From Closterium sp. NIES-65 (lineage: Eukaryota > Streptophyta > Zygnematophyceae > Desmidiales > Closteriaceae): 64,000 nucleotides of DNA. The stretch lies in the NCBI GenBank assembly GCA_948144175.1, contig CANXME010002420.1, positions 434,001 to 498,000 of the forward strand, given 5' to 3'. The position numbers and the translations under genes were made by a program. The notes beneath the pieces were generated by a model that searched no databases, was not told where the DNA came from, and saw only the letters and a program-made list of their open reading frames with translations. How positions within the stretch are numbered: position 1 is the first letter of the stretch; each line of letters starts with the position of its first letter. Positions 18,301-31,300 of the stretch are shown piece after piece.

Positions 18301-21178
18301 CTCAGGGTCCTGCCCCGTCAGGTGTGTCCCAGGTAGACGCAGTCGGGCCTGTCGAGGTAGCTGTTGAGTCTAGTGCTACTAGAGGTGCTGAGCCTGCGGG
18401 TGCCGGGTCTGGAGGTGCTGAGCCTGAGGGTGCAGAGCCTAGGGGTGCTGAGTCCAGGGGTGTTGAGCCTGGGGGTGCTGAGTCTGGGGGTGCTGAGCCT
18501 AGGGGTGCTGAGCCTTGGGGTGCGGAGCTTGGGGGTGCTGGGTCTGCTCGTGTGGCCTCTCGCGGTGCTTCGTCGAGGTAGGAGCCACTCTCTCCGCAGG
18601 AGCTGCGCGAGTGGTTTGCCCGGCGCTGGAGCCGTGCTGCTCGAGCTGGAGGTACTACTATTGCTGCTGGTCCCGGATGTGCTCGTACTGGCAGTTCTGG
18701 AGCTGTTGGGACTGGGGGTGCTGCTGGGACTGCTTGAGGTACTGCTCCAGCTGCTGGCGGTACTAGAGGTGCCGGTCCTGCTGGAGTTGGTGCTGCTGGA
18801 GCTGCTGGAGCTGGAGCTGCTGGGGGTGTTGGCGCTGGCGGTGCTACTGGCGCTGGTACGTCTGAGGGTGCTGGAGTTGGCGCTGTTGGAGCTAGAGGTG
18901 CTACTGGCGCTGGTGCTGCCGCTGGGGGTACTGGTGCTGTCCCTGCTGGTTCTAGAGGCGCTGCGCGGCCACGGCGGTACTTCGTTCCGCTCCTTGAGCA
19001 GGTTCTTGGTCTCCCGCCCACTACTAGTCCTGCTCCTCCCATAGAGTGTCCACAGCCTGTCCAGTCGCGGTCACAGCTACAGCCCGCCTCCCCCCTACGT
19101 GCTCCTTCTACCTACGCTGGTCCTACTGGAGGTCTTGCTGAGCGTCGTGAGCCTGCGTCTCGTCCTGCGTTGCCTGTTCGTGCTACTCGCACTATTCATC
19201 GTGCTCCGCGTCCGGGTCCTCTTGCGGTCCCAGGCACACACCAGATGGCACTGCGTCCTTCCACTGCTCCTCTGCGTGTCCCGTTGCCGTCTCCTCCAGA
19301 GTCCTCTCTTCCTGTTCTCGCTGACCCTGAGTCTGACTCTCTTCGTGCTGCCAGTCCTACTGTCACGCGTCTCATGGCTACTGTTGTCACTGACCCTTCC
19401 TTTGAGTCCACTGCTGCGCCAGCCCTAGTTGCTGAGCTTGTCGACTTTGCTGCTCGCTGTCGTCTAGACAACGCTGCTAGTATTGTTGCTGAGTCTGAGT
19501 CTGTCTGTCCTCTGTCCGTCAGGGGTGAGTGTGCTCTTAGCACGGACGTCCTTCAGGACAGGCAGGAGGAGTTCCAGTGTTTTGCTGCTGCTTTGCCTCA
19601 TCTCGTGTCCACGCTGATTGCCCCTGAGGGAGACTCGGATGCACCAGACATCCCGACTCCTCGATCGTACGCTGAGGCGATATGGGTCCCTACTCCTCTC
19701 AGTGGCAGTCAGCCATGGACGCAGAGATGGCTTCCTGGAAGTCCACAGGCACCTATGTCGATGAGGTTCCCCCACCTGGGGCGAACATCGTCAGTGGCAT
19801 GTGGATTTTCAGGGTGAAGCGGCCGCCAGGTTCTCCGCCTGTCTTCAAGGCGCGTTACGTGGCTCGAGGCTTCAGTCAACGGCAGGGAGCTGACTACTTT
19901 CAGACCTTCTCTCCCACCCCGAAGATGACCACTCTTCGGGTGCTGCTGCACATAGCCGCTCAGCGCGACTATGAGCTTCACTCTCTTGACTTCAGCACAG
20001 CTTTCCTGCAGGGCAGCCTACATGAGGAGATCTGGCTGCGCCGCCCACCTGGCTTCACTGGGTCGTTTCCTCCTGGTACCAAGTGGAGCCTCCGGCGGCC
20101 AGTCTACGGTCTCCGCCAGGCGCCCCGTTAGTGACACGACACAGTGAGGACTACACTTGCGGCTCTTGGGTTTGCTCCTTCTACAGCCGACCCGTCGCTG
20201 TTTCTGCGCACCGACATCTCTTTGCCGCCGTTCTACATCCTCGTGTACGTCGACGACTTGGTCTTTGCCACTACTGACACTGCTGGACTCGCCCACGTGA
20301 AGTCCGAGCTGCAGAAGAGACACACGTGCACAGAACAGCGTGAACTACGCAGCTACCTTGGCTTGCAGATCACCCGGGACAGAGCACAGCGCACCATTAC
20401 CCTGACTCAGTCACAATTGGTGCACCAGGTCCTTCAGCGATTCGACTTCACGTACTCCTCGCCTCAGGCCACTCCTCTGTCTACTCGCCACTCGCTCTCA
20501 GCTCTGCCTTCGGATGAGTCCGTAGAGCTGAGTGGCTCGTACCCAGATTTTGTTGGTTGCCTCATGTACCTGATGACCTGCACACGACCTGACCTTGCAT
20601 ACCCTCTTAGCATCTTGGCACGCTATGTTGCACCTGGGAGAAACCGACCAGAGCACATGGCTGGAGCGAAGAGGGTGTTGCGCTACTTGTGCAATACGTC
20701 GGGCATGGGGCTAGTGCTTGGAGGGCGACATCAAGTGGTCCTCACTGGTCACGCAGACGCTTCTTGGGCTGACGACCAGGCTACGCAGCGGTCGTCACAG
20801 GGTTACACCTTCAGCCTTAGCTCCGGCTCTGTTTCGTGGCGGTCTACCCGCTCGTCTTCTGTTCTCGGCTCCAGCTGTGAGGCTGAGATCTACGCGGGGG
20901 CCATGGCTGCACAGGAGCTACGCTGGCTCACCTACCTGCTGACTGACCTAGGAGAGCCGCCTCGTTCTCCTCCAGTTCTGTACGTAGACAACAAGGCCAT
21001 GCTGGCCTTGTGTTGGGAGCACAGACTGGAGCACAGAACGAAGCACATTGCTTTCCGCTACTTCCTTGCTCGTGAGCTGCAGCAGCGTGGTCAGCTGCGC
21101 CTTGCTTACGTGGCCTCTGAGGCCAACACTGCTGATAACTTCCGCCTGGTGATCATCAGCGCTTCTGTACTATGCTAG
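15315..21178 (+). pseudogene. Broken copia gag-pol region of element C
   Basis: Contains recognisable gag (start MATPSILTFDAEGRAVNFEV), a long Gly-rich tract (about 16120-16340), the Cys/His region, protease DSGAS, integrase (HLHSDRG near 17730), GGAEP linker (18365-18545), reverse transcriptase (YVDDLVFA near 20250) and RNase H. The coding region has about five breaks and looks inactive. The gag start aligns with that of A, which supports both start choices. Confidence 0.9.
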
Positions 21179-21413
21179 GTCTTGTGCCTACTTGGCCTCA
21201 CTTGCTCACTTCTTGACCTTGCTTGTACTGTGATCTTTCTATACCTGCACTTGCCTGTTTACCTTTATATATTATCTTGCATGTGAACTGGCCTTGTGGC
21301 CTTGCTCTTGTGCTCGGATTGTGTGGTGACGTTGTGATCCACCCTGAGATTGCTTTGCTTTGCTTGACTGGTCTTGTGACCTCTTGTTCTCCCCCACTTT
21401 GCCTATTGGGGTG

Positions 21414-21538
21414 TGTCAAACTTATATCATATAGGTTGTCTAGGCTATAGTGGGGTAGACACTATGGGGTACAGTTTCCTAGGGTTTCCTACTTGTACCC
21501 AACCTTGTGCTAGTTCATTCATTCCTCATTTCTTCACA
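21414..21538 (+). repeat. 3' LTR of element C (125 bp)
   Basis: Three differences from 14249-14373. It is preceded by the conserved tract ending GCCTATTGGGGTG, the likely polypurine tract, and followed by the target duplication ggagc. Confidence 0.93.
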
Positions 21539-22064
21539 GGAGCTTCTCTCCTTCTGTGTTGCCATGCCTTGTGATGTTGTAGGTGTCTTGATTGCAGTTG
21601 AATTTGTCCTGATAGCTCTCATACCATGTTGGGCTGAGAAAAGCCCTTAGGATCTTTGCAGGACTAAATTGTGAGTAGGACAATGTAATAGCAGAAGCGT
21701 TTGATGAGAAGTTTGTGAACCACCTTGCGCTGGTATGTGAGGGCAAACTAGATTGATTAAAACAAAAGGAATACAAGCTTTTATAAGAGTACAAGGGAAT
21801 ATGAAGAGTTATAACTGTTTTGCTGTTGCTGTTGCGGTTCGATACAGTGACGACTCGGGCAACTGCTCAATAATGAGTCAGTTGTTTGTCCTTGTTGTCG
21901 TGCTGTATTTGTCAGGTCAAATGTCGCTGACCTTTGACTTTCGCGTAACCTCCAGCAGTTGCTCAACCTCCGAGGGTTGACTCGCCGATGCTTCGATATG
22001 TTCTGCTTCGCTTATGACTTAGTGTTTCGACACGACAGAGGTGCTAAATCAATTGTTTCCAACA
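21539..22064 (-). mobile_element. Element J segment: 5' LTR, primer site and gag start
   Basis: On the minus strand this reads 5' LTR (22064-21627), primer site TGGTATGAGAGC (complement of 21615-21626), a short leader and the first gag codons (MATQKERSS), where element C is inserted. J itself sits in the RNase H region of element D: sequence right of 22064 continues D's coding. The bases ctaac (22065-22069) are the probable right copy of J's target duplication. Confidence 0.88.
21627..22064 (-). repeat. 5' LTR of element J (438 bp)
   Basis: On the minus strand begins TGTTGGAAACAATTG and ends GCCCAACA. Its length and internal order match the LTRs of H (437 bp) and I (427 bp), including the hairpin at 21916-21938. 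Confidence 0.9.
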
Positions 22065-25000
22065 CTAACCACGCTGCTGCAACTCTCGAGCCAAGAAGTA
22101 ACGCACCGCGATGTGCTTCGTTCTGTGCTCCAGTCTGTGCTCCTGACACAAAGCAATGGCGGCCTTGTTGTCAACGTACAGCACTGGAGGAGAACGAGGC
22201 CGCTCTCCCAAGTCGGTCAGCAGGTAGGTGAGTCAGCGTAACTCCTGTGCAGCCATGGCTGTGGCGTAGATCTCAGCCTCACAACAGGAGCTTAGAACTG
22301 AAGACGAGCCTGTAGAACGCCAAGAAACAGAGCCACAGCCAAGGCTGAAGGTGTAACCCTGTGACGACCGTTGTGTAGCCTGGTCGTCAACTCAAGAAGC
22401 GTCTGAGTGACCAGTGAGGATAACGTCGCCCCGTCCTCCAAGCACGAGCCCCATGCCCGATATATAGCACAAGTAGCGCAGTACCCTCTTAGCAGCATCC
22501 ATGTGCACCTCTCGGTGCCGACCAGGAGCCACGTAGCGAGCCACAAGGCCAAGAGGGTACGCGAGGCCGGGACGACTGCAGGTCATCAGGTACATGAGGC
22601 AGCCAACTAGCTCTGGGTAAGGACCACTCGGCTTTACGGAATCGTCCGAAGGTGGAGCTGAGAGCGAGTGACTTGTAGCAAGAGGAGTGGCCTGTGCCGA
22701 GGACCAGGTGAAGCCGAAGCGCTGAAGGACCTGCTGCACCATGTGTGACTGAGTCAGGGTGATGGTGTGGCGTGCTCTGTCCCAGGTGATCTGCAAGACA
22801 AGGTAACTACGCAGCTCACCCATGTCTGTGCACGTGTATCTCTTCTGCAGCTCCGACTTCACCAGGGCGAGAGCCTCAGTGTCAGTAGTGGCAAAGACCA
22901 AGTCGTCGACGTTTACGAGGATGTAGAACGGCGGCAGCAAAGAGGTGTCGGTGCGCAGAAACAGTGACGGGTCAGCAGTCGACTCAGCAAACCCAAGAGC
23001 CGTAAGTGTCGTCCTCAGTGTGTCGTGCCAGTCACGTGGCGCCTGGCGAAGACCGTAGACCGGCCGCCGGAGGCTCCACTGGGTACCAGGAGGGAACGAC
23101 CCAGTGAAGCCAGGAGGGCGGCGCAGCCAGATCTCCTCGTGCAGGCTGCTCTGCAAGAAAGCAGTGCTGAAGTCAAGAGAGTGAAGCTCGTAGTCACGCT
23201 GAGCGGCAACGTGCAGCAGCACCCGAAGAGTGGTCATCTTTGGGGTGGGGGAGAAGGTCTGGAAGAAGTCAACTCCCTCTCGCTAACTGGAACCTCGAGC
23301 AATGTAACGAGCCTTGAAGACAGGCGGAAAACCTGGCGGTCGCTTCACCCTGAAAATCCACATGCCACTAACGATGTTCGCCCCAGCAGGGGGAACCTCG
23401 TCGACGTACGTGCCTGTGGACTTCCAGGATGCCATCTCTGCGTCCATGGATGTCTGCCACTAAGAGGAGTACTCACCCGCGATCGCCTTAGCGTAAGAGC
23501 GCGGGGTCGGGATGTCTAAGGCATCTGGGTCTCCCTCAGGGGCAAGCAGCATGGACACGAGATGAGGCGCAGCGCCTACAAGACACTCAAGGTCCTCCTG
23601 CCTGTCTTCAAGGACGTCCGTGCCAAGAGCACACTCACCCCCAACGGACGGAGGACAGATAGACTTAGACTTAGCAACAAGACTAGCAGCGTAGTCTAGA
23701 CGACAGGCAGCAGCAAAGTCAACAAGTTCAGCGACTAAGGCAGACGCAGCAGTAGACTCAAACGATGGGTCAGTGACAACAGTGGCTAGTAGACGCGTGA
23801 CAGTAGGGTGAGCAGCACGAGCGCGGTCAGACTCAGGCTCAGGAACGGTAGGCAGAGAAGACGCAGGAGGGGACAGCAGGGGAACACGCTGCGGAGGAGA
23901 GGAAGGACGACGGACTACAAGGTGGGTGCCGGGGACAGCTGGCTTACGCGAACGAGGAACACGACGACCGGAACGACCAGAACGGACAGGCGAGACAGGA
24001 CGCGACGCAGGCTCACGACGCTCAGTAAGACCCCCTATCTGCTCAGTGTAAGGAGAAGAAGCAGGCAGCGGTGAGCCAGGCCGTAATGGAAGACCAGTAG
24101 ATGAAGGGAGACTAAGAACCTGGCGAAGCACAGAGTCAGACGGTGGCTGAGACGACGGAGATGGTGGAGCAAAGAATAGGCGGGGCTGTGCACTGCTACC
24201 AGCACCAGCAGCTCCAGCACCCCCAGCAGCCCCAGCACCTCCAGCAGCTCCAGAACCCTCAGCTCCAGCTCCTCCGGGACCAGCTCCACCAGCAGCAGCA
24301 CCCCCAGAACCGGCACCTCCAGTCCCAGGGTCTCCAGCCTTAGTGTCTCCAGCAGCAGCACCCTTTGGCTTAGCACCTCCAGCCCCAGCAGCTCTAGTAC
24401 CTCTAGTACGAGCACCTCCGGGACCAGCACCACTCCCAGCTCCAGTGACGTCAGCAGAAGTACCTCCAGCGGCAGAGCCCTGAGCTCCAGAAGCGCGACC
24501 CTGACGGCGGCCGTACCGGTCGTGCAACTGCTGTGAGGTGAGAGGCACACGCGGACGAAGGCGGCTACTTCAAGGAGACCGCGCAACAGCAGACTCAGAA
24601 CCCTCAGTGCCAGCACCCGCAGCAGCTCCAGAACCTCCAGTAGAAACAACTCCAGTAGCACAATCACCAGCTCCAGCGCCTCCCGCAGCAGGGCCCCTAG
24701 CTCGAGCAGTGCGACCCTGACGGCCAACGTACCACTCACGCAGCTGCTGTGGGGAGAGAGGGAGTCGACGACGAGAGTGCAGCAGCGAGGTACTAGCGGA
24801 GCGACTATGGAGACGGCCGCTCCAGGGAGACTGCTCACCAGACGCCTCAGCGCCCCCAGGTGCAGCACCCCCAGACTCAGTACCCCCAGGCTCAGCACCC
24901 CCAGACTCCTCACGCCCAGGCTCAGCACCTCCAGTCTCCGCACCCCCAGGCTCCGCACCTCTAGGCTCCGCACCCCCAGGCTCAGCACCCCCAGGCTCCG

Positions 25001-27193
25001 CACCCCCAGGCTCAGCACCCCGAGCAGGACCACCCTCAGTAGGACCTGAGTCACCAGTGACCTCAACCGGCGCAGTCAAGGGAGGAGGGTCTACCTGAGA
25101 CACACCTGAAGGAGCAGGACCGGGAGCGGGGAGGGGGTCTACCTGGGGAGCACCTGGAGCGAGGACGAGCGGCGGGGTGGGGGGGGGGGGGGGAGAGGGG
25201 CAGTGCGGTAGGGGAAGAGACGGTAAAAGGGAACCGACTCGTCAAACGTGAGGTCCTGAGAAGAGAAGACACCGCGCGAGGTGGGGTGGTAAAACTGCCA
25301 ACCAGGCGCGTTAGGGACAAAGCCCAGGAAGACACCTGGAACAGCGCGGGCGGAGAGCTTGTCCGCGGTGGTATCGCGGACAAAGGCACGAGCACCCCAG
25401 ACCCGGAAACGCGACGCATCGCCAACCTTCCCCGTCCACAGCAGTGTGGGTGAGGTCTCCGGCAAGGAGACACGGGGCCAGAGGTTGAGCTGATGCGCGG
25501 CGTACCGGACCGCAAACGGCCACAGAAAATGGGGGGCAGCCGCATGGAACATGGAGGTACGAGCGACCTCCATGACTATGCCAATGCGAGGCTCAGCAAC
25601 CCCATTATGCTGCAGAGAGGCCGGAAGCGTGAACGTCTGGCAGATGCCGTGCTCCGCACAGAAGGCTGCCAAGAGGTCAGAGGAAAACTCCCCACATCTG
25701 TCAGAGTGCAGACGCAGGACGGGAAAGTCCGTTCCGAACCGCTCGCGGAGCTGGAGACTAGCAGCGCGGATCCAAGGGATCAAAACATCAGGGACCTCAC
25801 CCTTGGTGCGCAAGGGGGAGACCGTGGTGTAACGCGTGTAGTCGTCAACGACCAGCAAGAAGTACCGCTCGTGGCCCTGTCCACGGACGCGGGTTGGGCC
25901 CCACACGTCCAGGTGGAGAGTTTGCAGGGGAGCCTTTGTGGGAGGGAACGAGAAGGAGTGAGGAGCGGCGCGCTGCTGCCCCTCGACACAGGGAAGACAG
26001 GGAGGAGCAAGCGAGGGTGGGAGGGGAGGGAGAACCCTGGGAAGACCAGAGACAAGGACACGGCGGTGCATGCTACGAAGGCGCTGCACTAAGGGGTGAC
26101 CAAGGCGGTGGTGCCAAAGGAGGGTCTGGTGCGACAAAGCGCGACACAAGCAGGGGGCTGCTAGCTGACCTGACGCAGACGCAAGCGCAGCGACCTAAGG
26201 GGACACAGTAGTCAGAGTGTACAAACTCGAGCCAGGCGCACGGGTAAACGTGGCCAGGTGCCGGCCCGTCCGGGAGCACGTACAGTGGGTCACGCGCTGA
26301 CCTCCAGGAATGAACTGGTCAACCCACTTGTCCCGGAGGTTAGCACCACTCACCAAGTTCGTAGAGAACGAGGGGAGGTGAAGACCTGACAGGGAGCCAG
26401 ACGGGACCGCCGGACACGGCAGGACCGTGGAGGAGTGTGCAAGGACTGGACCCCCAGAGGGGTCTGCCAAGGAGACTGGAACCGGCCGGCTGAGCGGCGT
26501 GAGGGTGGTGCTGTCGCGAAAGAAGGAGCGGGAAGCACCTGAGTCAAGTGTGAAGGTGTACAAGGCCTCAGCAGGCGCAGTACCAGAGAGAGCAGACTCA
26601 CCAACACCTGGAGTAGCAGCCTCACCAGCACCCAGAGCAGGAGACGCACTAGCACTTAGAGCAGCAGCCTCACCAGCACCGAGAGTAGCAAGCTCTATAC
26701 TTGGGTCAGGCGGTACGCACAGGTAACAGGCACGGTCAGCACTAGTAGGCAATGCATACATGGCAGTGAGAATAGCATCATAGTCAAGAGCAAATATATC
26801 TACCCTCTGCCCAAGCAGCTCCACCCAGTCGGGGAGCTCAGCCTCGTCGCCAAACTCGGTATGCCAGGCGTCGCTCAGACGGGCGAAGCAGCGGGACTGG
26901 GTGTGACTAAGCGTCCCGCAAGTCTGACCCGTCCGATCACCTGTGCGAATGACGTACGGGCAGCGAACGGTACTCAAAGACCCTCTACGCTGAGCGTACC
27001 ACTCTTGAAGCTGCTGGGTCGTAAGTGTCTCGTGTGGATGCCGCTGCAGCTGCAGCTGGCCACTGCCAGACGCTCCCAACTGACCAGCTCCAGGACGACA
27101 GCTACGACAGCTACCGCCACAACCCCAACTAGCATACCACTCACGAAGCTTCTGGGGCGTGAGAGACTCGCGCAGACGTTGCTGGAGCTGCAT
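22065..27193 (-). pseudogene. Broken copia polyprotein region of element D
   Basis: Recognisable from right to left: a start MQLQQ at 27193; two PQQLREWY-type peptides; the Cys/His motif (CPYVIRTGDRTGQTCG); the segment VDIFALDYDAILTAMYAL; protease DSGAS; integrase (RLHSDRCGEFSS); a GGAEP linker (24835-25045) with two more LREWY-like peptides; reverse transcriptase; and part of RNase H, where J interrupts it. No gag N-terminal domain like that of A-C was recognised between leader and this start. The same arrangement and start (MQLQ) recur in F. About five breaks. Confidence 0.85.
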
Positions 27194-28067
27194 TTGACCA
27201 CCGCCAGTAGCAGCAGTAGCAGTAGCAGTAGCAGTAGCCTAGCAGTAGTAACAGAAGTAGCAGCAGTAGCAGTGCGAGCAGGGCAGGTGCAGCAGGCAGG
27301 CAGGCAGGCAGACATGCAGGCAGGAAGGCAGGCTGGCAGGTAGGCAGGCAGGCAAGCAGATGGCGCGGCAGCGCGCTAACAAGGCAGGTGCTCACGAGTG
27401 GCGTGAAGAGCAGACGCTCGCCGGGCGAGAAGGGCCGGCGCTCGGCGGGCGGCTGCACGGGGTCCAGGGGCGGCGTCGCGGGTCCAGGGGCGGTGTCGCA
27501 GGGTCCAGGGGCGGCTGCACGGAGTCCAGGGGCGGCTGCTTCAGGGGCCAGGGGCGGCTGCTCTGGGTCCAGGGGCGGCTGCACCAGGGGCGGCTGCTGC
27601 AGGGGCTAGGGGCGGCTGCTCTGGCTCCAGTGGCAGCTACTCGAAGGTCCGGGGGCAGCTGCACCAGGGGCGGATGCTTCAGGGGCCAAGGGCGGCTGCT
27701 CTGGGTCCAAGGGCAGCTGCTCGAGGGTCCAAGAACGGCTGCACCAGGGGCGGCTGCTTCTGGGGCCACGGGCGGCTGCTCTGGGTCCAGGGGCGGCTGC
27801 TCGAGGGTCCAGGGGCGGCTGCACCAGGGGCGGCTGCTTCAGGGGCCAGGGGCGGCTGCTCGGGGTCCACTGGCGGCTGCTCCAGGGGCGGCTGCTGCAG
27901 GGGCCAGGGGCGGCTGCTCTGGGTCCAGGGGCGGCTGCTCGAGGGTCCAGAGACGGCTGCATCAGGGGCGGCTGCTCGTGCAGGGCAGCGCGCGGGTCCT
28001 ACAGGCGCTGCGACGGGCGACGGAGGGCAGCCCGCAGGCGAGGCGGGGCCGCCTCGGCGGCAGGGTG
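27194..28067 (-). repeat. Leader repeats of element D, first part
   Basis: Next to the start is an AGT/AGC microsatellite (27200-27260) and a CAGG repeat (27290-27360). From 27460 to 27970 follow about 10 degenerate units of 40-70 bp built on CCAGGGGCGGCTGCTC. It continues at 33157 after element E; 28063-28067 (gggtg) is E's target duplication. Confidence 0.8.
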
Positions 28068-28192
28068 TGTTAAGAAATGAGGAATGAATGAACTAGCACA
28101 AGGTTGGGTACGAGTAGGAAACCCTAGGAAACTGTACCCCATAGTGTCTACCCCACTATAGCCTAGACAACCTATATGATATGAGTTTCACA
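28068..28192 (-). repeat. 3' LTR of element E (125 bp)
   Basis: Differs from 33032-33156 at 4 positions. The adjoining stretch 28193-28220 is the complement of the G-rich polypurine tract. Confidence 0.94.
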
Positions 28193-28389
28193 CACCCCCA
28201 TAGGAAAAGTGGGGGAGAACAAGAGGTCACAAGACCAGTCAAGCAAAGCAAAGCAAGCTCAGGGTGGATCACAACGTCACCACACAATCCGAGCACAAGA
28301 GCAAGGCCACAAGGCCAGTTCACATGCAAGATCATATATAAAGGTAAACAGGCAAGTGCAGGTATAGAAAGATCACAGTACAAGCAAGG

Positions 28390-31300
28390 TCAAGAAGTGA
28401 GCAAGTGAGGCAAAGTAGGCACAAGACCAAGCATCGTACAGAAGCCCTGATGATCACCAGGCGGAAGTGCCTTGGTAAAGATATCAGCAGTGTTGGCCTC
28501 AGAGGCCACGTAAGCAAGGCGCAGCTGACCACGCTGCTGCAGCTCACGAGCAAGGAAGTAGCGAAGAGCAATGTGCTTTGTTCTGTGCTCCAGACTGTGC
28601 TCCCGACACAAGGCCAGCATGGCCTTGTTGTCTACGTACAGAACTGGAGGAGAACGAGGCAGCTCTCCTAGGTTAGTCAGCAGGTAGGTGAGCCAGCGTA
28701 GCTCCTGTGCAGCCATGGCCCCAGCGTAGATCTCAGGCTCACAGCTGGAGCCGAGAACAGAAGACGAGCGGGTAGACCGCCACGAAACAGAGCCGGAGCC
28801 AAGGCTGAAGGTGTAACCCTGTGACGACCGCTGCGTAGCCTGGTCGTCAGCCCAAGAAGCGTCTGCGTGACCAGTGAGGACCACTTGACGTCGCCCTCCA
28901 AGCACTAGCCCCATGCCCGACGTACTGCACAAGTAGCGCAACACCCTCTGCGCTGCAGCCATGTGCTTTGGTCGGTGTCTCCCAGGAGCAACATAGCGTG
29001 CCAAGATGCTAAGAGGGTATGCAAGGTCAGGTCGTGTGCAGGTCATCAGGTACATGAGGCAGCCAACAAGCTCTGGGTACGGGCCACTCGGCTCTACGGA
29101 CTCATCCAAAGGCAGAGCCGAGAGCGAGTGGCGAGTAGACAGAGGAGTGGCCTGAGGCGAGGAGTACGTGAAGTCGAAGCACTGAAGGACCTGCTGCACC
29201 ATGTGTGACTGAGTCGAGGTAATGGTGCGCTGTGCTCTGTCCCGGGTGATCTGCAAGCCAAGGTAGCTGCGCAGTTCACCCAGGTCTGTGCACGTGTGTC
29301 TCTTCTGCAGCTCGGACTTCACGTGGGCGAGTCCAGCAGTGTCAATAGTGGCAAAGACCAAGTCGTCGACGTACACGAGGATGTAGAACGGCGGCAAAGA
29401 GGTGTCGGTGCGCAGAAACAGCGACGGGTCGGCTGTAGAAGGAGCAAACCCAAGAGCCGCAAGTGTAGTCCTCAGTGTGTCGTGCCCCTCATGGGGTGCC
29501 TGGCGGAGACCGTAGACTGGCCGCCAGAGGCTCCACTGGGTACCAGGGGGAAACGATCCAGTGAAGCCAGGTGGGCGGCGCAGCCAGATCTCCTCGTGCA
29601 GGTTGCCCTGCAGGAAAGCTGTGCTAAAGTCAAGAGAGTGAAGCTCGTAGTCGCGCTGAGCGGCTATGTGTAGCAGCACCCGAAGAGTGGTCATCTTCGG
29701 GGTGGGAGAGATGGTCTGAAAGTAGTCAACTCCCTGCCGTTGACTGAAGCCTCGAGCCACGTAACGCGCCTTGAAGACAGGCGGAGAACCCGGCGGCCGC
29801 TTCACCCTGAAAATCCACATGCCACTGACGATGTTCGCCCCAGGTGGGGGAACCTTGTCGACGTAGGTGCGTGTGGACTTCCAGGAAGCCATCTTTGCGT
29901 CCATGGCTGACTGCCACTGAGAGGAGTAGGGACCCTCGATCGCCTCAGCGTACGATCGAGGAGTCGGGATGTCTGGTGCATCCGGGTCTCCCTCAGGGGC
30001 AATCAGCGTGGACACGAGATGAGGCAAAGCCGCATCAAAACACTGGAACTCCTCGTGCCTGTCCTCAAAGACGTCCGTGCTAAGAGCACACTCACCCCCG
30101 AAGGACGGAGGACAGAGAGACTCAGACTCAGCAACAAGACTAGTAGCGAAGTCCAGACGACACTGAGCAGCAAAGTCGACGAGCTCAGCAACTAGGGCCG
30201 ACGCAGCAGTGGACTCAAAGGAAGGGTCAGTGACAACAGTAGCCACGAGACGCGTGACAGTAGGACTGGCAGCACGAAGAGAGTCAGACTCAGGGTCAGC
30301 AAGAACAGGAAGAGAGGACTGTGGAGGAGACGGCAACGGGACACGCAGAGGAGCAGTGGAAGGACGCAGTGCCATCTGGTGTGTGCCTGGGACCGCAGGA
30401 GGACGCGGACGCGGAGCACAACGACTAGTGCGAGCAGCACGAACAGGCTACGCAGGACGAGACGCAGGCTCACGACGCTCAGCAAGACCTCTAGTAGGAC
30501 CAGTGTAGGGAGAAGAAGCACGTAGGGGGGAGGCGGGCTTTAACTGTGACTGCGACTGGACAGGCTGTGGACACTCTAAGGGAGGAGCAGGACCAGTAGA
30601 GGGCGGGAGACCAAGAACCTGCTCAAGGAGCGGAATGAAGTACGGCCGCGGCCGCGCAGCGCCTCCAGACCCAGCAGGGACAGCACCACTACTCCCAGCG
30701 GCAGCACCAGCGCCAGTAGCACCTCCAGCTCCAACAGCGCCAACTCCAACACCCTCAGACGCACCAGCGCCAGCAGAGCCTCCAGCGCCAGCACCCCCAG
30801 CAGCTCCAGCTCTAGCAGCTCCAACAGCACCAACCCCAGCAGGACCGGTAGCTCCAGTACCGCCAGCAGCTCCAGCAGTACCTCCAGCAGGACCAACTCC
30901 AGCAGCCTTAGCAGCACCCCCAGTCCTAGCAGCTCCAGCACCGCTTGTACGAGTACCACCGGGACTAGCAGCAACAGTAGTACCTCCTGCTCCAGCAGCA
31001 CGGCTCCTGCGCCGGGCAAACCACTTGCGCAGCTCCTGCGGAGAGAGTGGCTCCCACCTCGACGAAGCACCGCGAGAGGCCACACGAGCAGACCAAGCAC
31101 CCCCATGCTCAGCATCCCCAGGCTCAGCACCCCCAGGCTCAGCACCCCTAGACCTAGCACCCCCAGGCTCAGCACCCCCAGACTCAGCACCCCCAGGCTC
31201 AGCACCCCCAAACTCAGTACCCCTAGGCTCAGCACCCCCAGGCTCAGCATCCCCAGGCTCAGCACCCCCAGGCTCAGCACCCCTAGACCTAGCACCCCCA

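Larger units (their letters stand above)
14249..21538 (+). mobile_element. Copia element C, complete outline, broken
   Basis: The 7290-bp short-LTR copia element lies in opposite orientation to its host J. LTRs at 14249-14373 and 21414-21538 differ at 3 of 125 positions. Target duplication ggagc is at 14244-14248 and 21539-21543. Parts: primer site at 14374, repeat leader, gag-pol remains, polypurine tract just before 21414. It is broken, with about five breaks in the coding region, and older than B. Confidence 0.95.

Noticed and set aside
27460-27970. Regular repeats that might suggest a CRISPR array or satellite
   Set aside because: Units vary in length and sequence and have no unique spacers; they are the leader repeats of element D.
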